From assembly GCA_002338715.1 (NCBI GenBank), contig DDIR01000124.1, forward strand, positions 78,250-87,563: DNA of 9,314 bases, written 5' to 3'. Below, in pieces: positions 1 through 5,663 of this stretch. This stretch comes from Phycisphaerales bacterium UBA1845. Its GTDB lineage: Bacteria; Planctomycetota; Phycisphaerae; UBA1845. Every line of letters starts with the position of its first letter. Position 1 is the first letter of the stretch. A model generated the notes under the pieces. The model had not been told where the DNA came from. It made no database searches and was given only the letters and a program-made list of their open reading frames with translations. Position numbers and translations under genes: made by a program.

Positions 1-396
1 ATCATTCCGCACATGCTGGCTGAAAAGGAACTCGCCCACACGACCATCACCGAATTGATCGCGGTCGGTTCGATGCACGAGCGCAAGATGGAGATGGCCA
101 ACCGCGCCGACGCCTTCATCGCCTTGCCCGGCGGATTCGGCACGCTCGACGAACTCTGCGAAATCCTGACGTGGACGCAACTCGGCTTGCACGCCAACCC
201 GACAGCCCTGGTCAACCACCGCGGATTCTTCGACGGGTTCCTGTCGTTTCTCGATCACGCCGAGGAGGAACGTTTCCTGCGCCCCGAACACCGCGCACTG
301 GTCCTCACCGGCAAGACCCCGGCAGAAGCGCTCGACCAACTGATCGCCAACCCACCGCAACTATTCGACAAGTGGCTGGACCGCGAATCGGCGTAA
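1..396 (+). CDS. LOG family phosphoribohydrolase (TIGR00730-type), 5'-partial
   Basis: This is the C-terminal part of a LOG ('lonely guy')/lysine-decarboxylase-like protein. The frame is open from base 1, so the true start lies upstream and the internal Met at 13 is not the start. The family hydrolyses nucleoside 5'-monophosphates, classically cytokinin ribotides, to free base and ribose 5-phosphate in the cytosol. Two signatures are visible: SMHERK at bases 70-87, and the phosphate-binding PGGFGTLDE at 127-153, which matches the family motif PGGxGTxxE. After it comes the usual TWTQLGLH segment and a C-terminal helix ending ...WLDRESA. The family is about 180-200 residues, so roughly a third is missing. 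It converges on the VOC gene with 36 bases between the stops and no clear terminator. The family call is firm; whether the substrate is a cytokinin ribotide or another nucleotide cannot be told. Confidence 0.93.
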   Translation: MIPHMLAEKELAHTTITELIAVGSMHERKMEMANRADAFIALPGGFGTLDELCEILTWTQLGLHANPTALVNHRGFFDGFLSFLDHAEEERFLRPEHRALVLTGKTPAEALDQLIANPPQLFDKWLDRESA

Positions 397-432
397 CGCT
401 TTCGCCGTCAGCCGATCACGCGCCAATGCCAA

Positions 433-810
433 TCACGCACCGACATCCGACCAGACGGCCAACTCGTTGCCGCTCGGTTCGGTGAAGTGAAAGCGCCGGC
501 CTCCCGGGAAGCTGAAGATCGGTTTGACGATGACGCCGCCGGCATCGACGACTTTTGACTGGGTTTCTTCGAGGGCTTGGCTGTAGAGCACGACCAAAGC
601 GGTGCCCGCGTCGGTCGTTGCCGCACGATCGGATTTGAAGAACCCACCGTCGAGCCCCGCATCCGCAAACGCCGCGTAGTCAGGCCCGTAATCCGTAAAC
701 AACCAGCCGAAGACCGACGTGAAAAACGCCTTGGTCGCCTCGATGTCCTTCGAAGGAAACTCGACGTAATTGATTTTCTCGTGATTGCTCAAGTTGTTCT
801 CATCCGTCAC
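433..810 (-). CDS. VOC family (glyoxalase/bleomycin-resistance fold) protein
   Basis: A 125-residue protein of the vicinal-oxygen-chelate superfamily, probably cytosolic. The N-terminal beta-alpha unit (INYVEFPSKDIEATKAFF then VFGW) is typical of small single-unit-gene VOC proteins often annotated as glyoxalase or bleomycin-resistance-like. The C-terminal half carries GGVIVKP, then FPGGRRFHFTEPSGNELAVW, the metal-site strand with a Glu in the usual place (EPSGNELAVW). The start chosen is GTG at 810, whose first bases overlap the TGA of the upstream gene as GTGA. A TTG at 792 is a real alternative: it gives an N-terminus LSNHEKINYVEF, closer to my memory of homologues, with a weak GGATGAG purine stretch upstream. 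A longer open frame to 897 only reads across the upstream gene. The substrate is unknown; the family includes isomerases, dioxygenases and binding proteins. Confidence 0.9.
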   Translation of the reverse strand: MTDENNLSNHEKINYVEFPSKDIEATKAFFTSVFGWLFTDYGPDYAAFADAGLDGGFFKSDRAATTDAGTALVVLYSQALEETQSKVVDAGGVIVKPIFSFPGGRRFHFTEPSGNELAVWSDVGA

Positions 811-1499
811 GGCTTTTTTATTGGCATGCCGATTTCCAATGCGCAGGCTAGCAGAACCACTTCCTTTACCTGACGTTTGGAAAGCCGACCAAGCCAACTG
901 GGTTCACAATGGCGATAGGCCAGGTATGTGGCCATTCCACGTAACGTGTTCAACGGTCGAGGTATTTGTCGACGCTTAATGCGAGTCAGACCAACGACAG
1001 TTGTGATTAGTGCAGGGAGTATAAGAATGAGGAGAAGATTGCGGGCCGTGCTTAGCGCGATTGGTTCAGGCCAAAGCCGTCCAATCAAGAAGACAATGGC
1101 GCAGGCCGCATACAGTGGACCAATCAGGAATCCCATAGTGGCCAACCCCGAATAATGTAATTCAGGCAATTCATAGCCCAATCCATTCAGCCGTTCCCAA
1201 AACCTCTGACGCTCGTCTTTGGGCACGAGCGATTCGAGGTCAGTGTCTGGTCGGAGCTTTCCCGCCAACTTTGGTTCTATCTTTTGCAGGCTTCGGCGAA
1301 ATTCATAAAAGGCCTTGGCCGTTAGACACGGTACTTGCTCGACCTGAGCACACGACACCCTGTCCCCAACAAATTCCGCTAGTTCACGCGGCGACTCTAG
1401 TTTCTCGGCAGATTCGTCGTCGATGTGAACGCCTAGAGTTTCTTCAATCGTCCGATGAATATCGGTGACTTCAGGTGGGTCGGAACCTCGCTTCATCAT
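807..1499 (-). CDS. Hypothetical two-helix membrane protein with carrier-protein-like segments
   Basis: A 230-residue protein I cannot name. The soluble N-terminus has a segment at about residues 12-48 (IHRTIEETLGVHIDDES...) that resembles helix I of acyl-carrier-like domains. A second segment lies at about 60-106 (FYEFRRSL...LRPDTDLESLVP...FWERLNGLG). Neither has the DSL phosphopantetheine site, so carrier function is unlikely. Hydrophobic helices at about 120-141 and 152-173 are followed by a basic loop (RIKRRQ). The C-terminal stretch (LSKRQVKEVVLLACALEIG) again resembles the opening helix of such a domain, cut short by the stop. I recall large-genome planctomycetes having similar tandem-domain membrane proteins, but this is memory and inference. 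The start is supported by GGGAGG nine bases before ATG; the next codon is also ATG. The stop overlaps the VOC start. The gene looks less GC-rich than the secretion operon. Confidence 0.75.
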   Translation of the reverse strand: MMKRGSDPPEVTDIHRTIEETLGVHIDDESAEKLESPRELAEFVGDRVSCAQVEQVPCLTAKAFYEFRRSLQKIEPKLAGKLRPDTDLESLVPKDERQRFWERLNGLGYELPELHYSGLATMGFLIGPLYAACAIVFLIGRLWPEPIALSTARNLLLILILPALITTVVGLTRIKRRQIPRPLNTLRGMATYLAYRHCEPSWLGRLSKRQVKEVVLLACALEIGMPIKKP

Positions 1500-1508
1500 C
1501 GAATAGGA

Positions 1509-1514
1509 CCTCCC
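1509..1514 (-). promoter_or_regulatory. Shine-Dalgarno for the 807-1499 membrane protein
   Basis: GGGAGG on the minus strand lies nine bases before the first of two consecutive ATG codons. It is one of the best ribosome-binding sites in the window and fixes the start of this otherwise unrecognised gene. Confidence 0.7.
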
Positions 1515-1594
1515 TGTTTATCTAACAATCTGGCTGATATGCATCCTATGCAGCGATCGCTTTATACGCAAAGCATCTACGCTCGGGACAAGGC

Positions 1595-2221
1595 CTACCT
1601 GGTTTCCTCAAGCCAATCGGCAGGAAACTCGTTGCCGCATTCGGGGCAGCGGGATTCGATAAGTCCTCGCAAGGGATACTCGCAGAACACGCAAGATGAT
1701 TGACGGGGTAGGTCCAGCGCGTTGGCCGACACACCCTCCGGGAGTTTTCGGGCAAAGGCGAGAAGGATGGCGAACACCGCAATGCCGATGGGGCCGCCAT
1801 CCGCAGATTCAAACAGATAGCCCCATTTCCATTGCGGTAATTCGAGTGCGGGCAGAATTACAACAAGGGCTCCCAATAAGGAAATGATAAGCCCGGCCCC
1901 GAAGAGCATCTTCATACACCGAACGTACGCACCGAACCTGCCGTACCATGCCGGAGAAGAGCCTACGCGTAACTGACCCCAGAATACACCCAAGATCACG
2001 ATACAGGCGAGTGAATGGAAAGCACCCGCATGGTCCGTTGCGACAATCGTCCAATCGAATCGAAGCAATTGGCGTAAACTCGGCTGAATTGTGGTTGCGC
2101 TGTAGGGAGTCACATTAATCACAGTGAATAGCCACGAGACCCCCGTCCCGATCGCCGACAGCCTGACGAGCGCTCGGACGGCCCGCTGGTCTTTGTTCAA
2201 TGATTTGATGTTCGAATTCAT
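1595..2221 (-). CDS. Membrane protein with C-terminal CxxC...CPECG zinc ribbon
   Basis: A 208-residue inner-membrane protein of unknown function. Hydrophobic segments are visible at about residues 20-42 (LSAIGTGVSWLFTVINV), 66-82 (FHSLACIVILGVFWGQL), 106-126 (LFGAGLIISLLGALVVILPAL) and 142-158 (PIGIAVFAILLAFA). The soluble tail carries CVFCEYPLRGL followed by CPECGNEFP, a four-cysteine ribbon. Cysteine pairs around a 'Y-x-L-x-G-L' core are a recurrent tail on planctomycete membrane proteins, and this is the main taxonomic clue in the window. The role of the ribbon is not known; zinc binding is inferred from the cysteine spacing. The ATG at 2221 lacks an obvious Shine-Dalgarno. Its stop lies 95 bases before the next minus-strand gene, so co-transcription is possible but unproven. 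Confidence 0.82.
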   Translation of the reverse strand: MNSNIKSLNKDQRAVRALVRLSAIGTGVSWLFTVINVTPYSATTIQPSLRQLLRFDWTIVATDHAGAFHSLACIVILGVFWGQLRVGSSPAWYGRFGAYVRCMKMLFGAGLIISLLGALVVILPALELPQWKWGYLFESADGGPIGIAVFAILLAFARKLPEGVSANALDLPRQSSCVFCEYPLRGLIESRCPECGNEFPADWLEETR

Positions 2222-2419
2222 CTGAACGCCATCACACCCACCCGACCCGCAAACGTCAAATCTACTCTGGAGACTCCGGCTTCAATGGTTGTCCGGGCCG
2301 CGGGTTTAGCCCCACCAATGGTGCCAACGTCCGAATAGCGCGCAGAGGTTGGGTCAATTCGCGCGGGGTTGCTTGTGAAATTGCGCAGCGCGACTTGGGG
2401 ATCGGCTTTTGAGATGTCG

Positions 2420-2455
2420 CCGCCCGTCTGCTGTCGTTAAGCAGCGAACGGGCGG
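2420..2455. terminator. Hairpin just downstream of the ferredoxin stop, possible terminator
   Basis: An inverted repeat with outer arms CCGCCCGT (2420-2427) and ACGGGCGG (2448-2455), and inner arms TGCT (2429-2432) and AGCA (2440-2443), around a seven-base loop. It begins seven bases past the ferredoxin stop. Read on the ferredoxin strand it has no T-run after it; the only T-rich flank (GGTTTGGTT) is on the + side. A classical intrinsic terminator for the ferredoxin is therefore doubtful. It may instead stabilise the mRNA 3' end. Confidence 0.4.
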
Positions 2456-2462
2456 GGTTTGG

Positions 2463-2699
2463 TTATGCTTCGGGGTACAGTATCTGGTTTTCCTCGATGT
2501 CGGTCACCGTGATGGCTTCGGTCGGGCAAGCCGCGGCGGCAGACAGGATGAACTCCAGTTCATCACCGGGCGGGGTTTTCACGCACGCCTTGGTCTCGTC
2601 GTCCAGTTCAAAGGTTTCGGGGGCTTCGTCGACACAGGCTGAACACCCAATGCATTCTTCCTGATCCACAACGATCGCGAGCGATTCGACGGCTGGCAT
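2463..2699 (-). CDS. Single-cluster 4Fe-4S ferredoxin
   Basis: A 78-residue cytosolic electron carrier. Cluster ligands are Cys16, Cys19 and Cys22 (CIGCSAC) with the distant fourth ligand Cys58 in AACPTEAI, the pattern of monocluster bacterial ferredoxins that retain a CxxCxxC...CP layout but have lost the second cluster. Cys39 is extra and has no assigned role. The protein is strongly acidic (DDE, EDE, EEN clusters), which suits docking to a basic partner. The start is the ATG at 2699, preceded by AAGGAG eight bases upstream; the frame continues to 2744 but the longer form adds an unlikely N-terminus. It stands alone, 131 bases from the hydrolase on the same strand, and no oxidoreductase partner gene is in view. 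Comparable ferredoxins serve P450s, nitrogenase-like enzymes or general reductases, so the partner cannot be named. Confidence 0.93.
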   Translation of the reverse strand: MPAVESLAIVVDQEECIGCSACVDEAPETFELDDETKACVKTPPGDELEFILSAAAACPTEAITVTDIEENQILYPEA

Positions 2700-2707
2700 A
2701 GTTGTTA

Positions 2708-2713
2708 CTCCTT
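2708..2713 (-). promoter_or_regulatory. Shine-Dalgarno deciding the ferredoxin start
   Basis: AAGGAG on the minus strand, eight bases before the ATG at 2699. It selects this ATG over the longer in-frame extension to 2744, and the resulting protein begins directly before the cluster-binding domain. Confidence 0.75.
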
Positions 2714-2830
2714 CACAATGAATCGCCAATAGAACATGTCGCAAAGTGGCAATCGGCGTGCCAACCGCGTGACCAGTCGCTCGGCAGGAGTTGGGCCGTC
2801 ATGTCTGATTGAATGGGCGGGCGGCGAGGC

Positions 2831-3880
2831 TCAGTCCTTCGCGTGCTGATCGAGCCACTTGGTGGCGGCGTGCACCACGTCTTCGTTGATCGGACCGACT
2901 TTGGTCTTGGCGATGACGCCGTACTCGCCGTGGGTGACGTCGGCTTCGATCTCCGGACCGAGGTTGTGCCCGACCCCTTCGATCACCCGCCAGGTATAGT
3001 CCGGGTGCTTGTTTTGGCGGAGGTGGTCGGTGAAGGCATAGCTTTCGACAAGCCAACGTTCGTCCTCGGCTCCCACCATCAAGAGCGTCGGCGTGCGATT
3101 CTTGAGCAAGACATCTGCGGGCCAGGGCGTACCGAGTCTTGTTTTGCTTTCATTGGCGGGCAAGCGTCATGCATCGCGCTTGTCGGCCAATCGTTGTACT
3201 GCGTTTTCATGTCGCTGGATAGCGCGGGGTTTGGGATTTTTGCGATCCACGTCTTCGTTTGATTCAGCCACGATTTCGCGGACAACGTCCAGCTTCGTCG
3301 GTATCAGGGACGCGCCAGCCAACAAAACAACACCGGGACAATCTTTGTGTTTGTCCACCAGCATCGCCGCCCGCGCCGCACCGAGGCTATGGCCCAGCAG
3401 GAATATGTGATCGTCGGGAACCACCTTCTTTGCGCGGAAGGTGGCCATCGCCAGTTCGGCCTGCTCGACGGTTTGCGGCGGTTTGGGCACCTCCATCATG
3501 AGCCCGTCAACAGCGAAGAGCGGATCGTCGCGGTGGATCGCGTGCCAGCGCATCACCACGAACCCGCGTGCAAGCAGCGCCCGGGCGATGGTATCGCCGT
3601 CGCGCGTCGCCTCACCGTCGATGGTCATGAAATCGGGTATGTACCAATCGATCGCGGAGCCAAGTCCACCGCCGAGAATCATCACCGCCCAAGGACGGCG
3701 AACGGAAGGATCGGGCAGCTCAATGCGGCCATCATACTCCCAGCCGCTTTCGATCTTGAACGAAACCGGAATAACCTCAGCCGCTCCGACATCTTTTGCG
3801 TTCCAGGCATTGTCATCCGCCACCGCGGCAAGCGGCTTAAACGATATCACCATTGCGATCAGCACGGTCACGATTTTCAT
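2831..3880 (-). pseudogene. Secreted alpha/beta hydrolase (dienelactone-hydrolase-like), interrupted by an in-frame TGA
   Basis: One 349-codon frame interrupted only by TGA at 3167-3169 (codon 238). Residues 1-21 form a signal peptide (MKIVTVLIAMVISFKPLAAVA, likely cut before DDN), so the product would be periplasmic or exported. The N-terminal half has the strand AVMILGGGLGS, then the nucleophile elbow GHSLGA with Ser165. The second half, in the same frame, holds the acid strand TLLMVGAEDERW (Asp273) and GVGHNLGPE with the catalytic His305. The triad is thus divided by the stop: 237 residues without acid and histidine, and a 111-codon remainder with no good start (a TTG lies two codons past the stop). 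Both halves stay in one frame and look intact, so the lesion is a single base change, a sequencing error or, less likely, readthrough. The start is ATG at 3880 behind a weak AAGGG. The substrate is unknown. Confidence 0.8.
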
Positions 3881-4185
3881 GTGCGCCCTTTGTTCCAATC
3901 ATCTGTTGCGATTTTGATCCAAGCGTTGCGTCTTGCTCGTGCACTATTTGGCCGTACAGCAGCCGGTACTCTCCGATGTTGAGTTTGCCTCTCCCCTGGA
4001 TTCCCGCCTGCGCGGGAATGACGGCGCTGTTGCGTTGCTACGTTTGGATCAATGATGCTCTCAACCCGTCTACCACGAACTACCGCAGGACACGTCCCAA
4101 GTCGCACCGCCCGTGGAGAAAACCGAGCGGATCAGACCGGAACATGCCCTGCGTCGTGGACGCCTAACTGGATTGGCGCGTGTGG
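3881..4185. other. Intergenic region between lipoprotein and hydrolase
   Basis: About 305 bases without a convincing gene. Short open frames here on both strands match nothing I recognise; one on the minus strand reads HSRAGGNP, the usual false translation of the REP-like hairpin at 3996-4024. It presumably holds the hydrolase promoter on the right of 3881, but I see no clear -35/-10 pair, and no terminator for the lipoprotein gene. Confidence 0.6.
3996..4024. repeat. REP-like palindromic element (GGATTCCCGC...GCGGGAAT type)
   Basis: A perfect 8-base inverted repeat, ATTCCCGC (4000-4007) and GCGGGAAT (4012-4019), with the loop CTGC, inside the flanks CTGG and GACGG. This core is a widespread repetitive extragenic palindrome, best known from proteobacterial genomes, and its minus-strand translation is the familiar spurious 'HSRAGGNP' peptide. 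Such elements are usually spread by REP-associated (RAYT) transposases; none is in the window. Only one copy is present here, so its repeat nature rests on recognition of the motif. Confidence 0.75.
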
Positions 4186-5328
4186 TTATGGCATCCGTTC
4201 GTACAGGAACATGCGGTCGGCTGAGTCGAAGCTCGGGCCTTTGATGATTCGATCCTGAATGTAGGTGTCGTCGCCCAACTCGATCATCGCCTCGACGTCG
4301 TCGAACACGTAAATCGCGTCGTCGAACAGGTCCATCGCGTAGAGCGTGTCGAACGAGTCGATCGATGCCGCATGAAGGCTGCCGGCTTCCTCGATCGTGA
4401 TGATCAGATCGGGCGTCGGGCTGCCGTCGATCGTCGAGGCGTTGTTGAAGATGTACACCTCACTTCCGCGGTCGGTCAGAATCAAGCGATCGCGCACGTC
4501 CACGCTGATGTTGTAGCGGGTGTTTGTTCCAAACAGTGGGCTGGAGAACTGACGGTCGGGTTGGACTGGCCCATCGAGCGTGCCGTCGTCTTCGAAAATA
4601 TAGATGACTTCGTCGTCGGCCACGTACAGTGACCCGTCCGCGAAGAACACCTGATCGGGTGAGAACGTGCCGGTGTTACGCGTAAAGGTGCGGGCGGGCT
4701 CGATTTCGCCGTCGAATGAATTCGATGAAACGTTTTCGAACACCAGCACGTTTTCGTCGAACTTGTTGATGACGTAAAGGACGTCATTGATCGGGTCGAT
4801 CGCCGCGCTGACCGGTGCATCGATCAGCGTGGCCTCTCCGGTGACGGTGCGATCGGGTTGGCGCGTGCCCGATGCCAACAGGAACGAGTCGTAGATCGCG
4901 ATCGTGTCGTTCGACTCGCTGCAGATAAAGAGCACACCGTTGGAACTGACGACTGCGTCCTGCCCACGAAGCACGCCCGACGCGTTACCATATTCGAGGG
5001 CCGTGCTGCTGATGATGTTTTCACCATCGACGCCGACGACGTCATCAAACGACGAGTGGTTGGTGTTTTGACCGGTGAGAATCAGCGCGACGATGGGATC
5101 GTCGTTGTCGCTGTCGCCATTGTCTCCCCCGCCATTGTCACCGCCCCCGCCGCCGTTGTCACCGCCACCGTTGTCACCGCCTCCATCTCCGCCGCCGCTT
5201 CCACCGCCATTGTCACCGCCGTTGTCGCCATTGCCGCCCGGTGCTGTGGACGTACAACCAGCAGCCAACATGACCGAAACCGCCAACAACGAACAAAAGA
5301 TGCTTTTGATTGAATTGACTGACTTCAT
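4186..5328 (-). CDS. Lipoprotein with Gly/Asn/Asp-rich linker and beta-propeller-like repeats
   Basis: A 380-residue predicted lipoprotein. Residues 1-24 are a signal peptide ending LAAG before lipobox Cys25, so it should be anchored to a membrane facing the periplasm or surface. Residues 31-77 are almost wholly Gly, Asn and Asp, a flexible linker. The rest is built of about five units of 45-60 residues with the pattern 'LYV...D.I.VF.......G...PDRT..G', for example LYVINKFDENVLVFEN, LYVADDEVIYIFEDDGTLDG and VYIFNNASTIDGSPTPD. This is the NHL/YncE-like beta-propeller style in which each unit names a label and a value. Such propellers are binding scaffolds; no catalytic motif is visible. The fold is strongly acidic. 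The start is ATG at 5328 with AAGGA seven bases upstream, preferred over the open extension to 5421. It is divergent from the secretion operon, which might export or display it, but that is speculation. Confidence 0.88.
   Translation of the reverse strand: MKSVNSIKSIFCSLLAVSVMLAAGCTSTAPGGNGDNGGDNGGGSGGGDGGGDNGGGDNGGGGGDNGGGDNGDSDNDDPIVALILTGQNTNHSSFDDVVGVDGENIISSTALEYGNASGVLRGQDAVVSSNGVLFICSESNDTIAIYDSFLLASGTRQPDRTVTGEATLIDAPVSAAIDPINDVLYVINKFDENVLVFENVSSNSFDGEIEPARTFTRNTGTFSPDQVFFADGSLYVADDEVIYIFEDDGTLDGPVQPDRQFSSPLFGTNTRYNISVDVRDRLILTDRGSEVYIFNNASTIDGSPTPDLIITIEEAGSLHAASIDSFDTLYAMDLFDDAIYVFDDVEAMIELGDDTYIQDRIIKGPSFDSADRMFLYERMP
5098..5238 (-). repeat. Low-complexity Gly/Asn/Asp-coding tandem repeat in the lipoprotein gene
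   Basis: A degenerate GC-rich repeat, built of units such as GGCGGTGACAATGGCGG on the minus strand, encodes lipoprotein residues 31-77. The unit length varies and copies are imperfect. The region is prone to replication slippage, so linker length could differ between strains. Its + strand translation gives a spurious proline-rich frame. Confidence 0.75.
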
Positions 5329-5663
5329 CACAGATTCCTTTTCTCTCCGAATATTGCGCTGAGGGTCCACATGACGCCGCCATCTCTGCGGCGCTTCGAG
5401 TCGTCCACGACTTCCTCTCAATGACGCGTAAGAACCGGACCCAATTGCGCCATGCCAATCCGGATTTTTTGGCTGGGCTCCTCGGTCCTGATAAACCGGG
5501 TCGTTTTGGCGGGTCTGTGCCGAAATACCGCCAACGCCTCAAAGACCCAGGCGGCTCCCACCACCGCCCTTAGCCCCGCGTATTTTTTGAGCAAACGATG
5601 CGATCAGCCCACCGAATCGGCGTAGTTCTATATGGGTCAATTCGGTTCACAGGGGCAGGTGCA
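5329..5663. other. Divergent intergenic region between lipoprotein and secretion operon
   Basis: About 335 bases that must carry the promoters for the minus-strand lipoprotein and the + strand operon. There is an AT-rich run TATTTTTTGAG at 5581-5591 and a possible -10-like TATATG near 5629-5634, about 30 bases before the preferred ATPase start, but no matching -35. No hairpin or operator was convincing. The bases 5598-5663 are coding only if the longer ATPase start is used. Confidence 0.5.
5336..5340 (-). promoter_or_regulatory. Shine-Dalgarno deciding the lipoprotein start
   Basis: AAGGA on the minus strand, seven bases before the ATG at 5328. With the signal peptide beginning exactly there, it rules out the longer in-frame extension to 5421. 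Confidence 0.65.

Noticed and set aside
1553..1560. GCGATCGC palindrome
   Set aside because: It resembles the cyanobacterial HIP1 octamer, but a single copy in a GC-rich sequence is not meaningful.
3167..3169. Selenocysteine or reassigned TGA in the hydrolase
   Set aside because: The position is not a catalytic site, I see no convincing SECIS-type hairpin, and TGA acts as a normal stop for other genes here, such as the VOC protein and the ATPase.
3347..3982. 211-codon + strand frame
   Set aside because: It is antisense to the hydrolase, has an arginine/histidine-rich composition typical of shadows, and shows no domain.
3877..4107. Minus-strand frame containing HSRAGGNP
   Set aside because: This is the standard spurious translation of the REP-like hairpin; there is no other sign of a gene.
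5075..5362. Proline-rich PPPLSPPP frame on the + strand
   Set aside because: It is the reverse reading of the Gly/Asn/Asp linker repeat of the lipoprotein gene.
5629..5634. TATATG as a -10 element of the operon promoter
   Set aside because: No acceptable -35 partner at the usual spacing, so it is not listed as a promoter.
5598..5663. Upstream ATG start for the ATPase
   Set aside because: Possible but less likely: the 22 extra residues resemble no family sequence, and the ATG at 5664 has a purine-rich AGGGG upstream.
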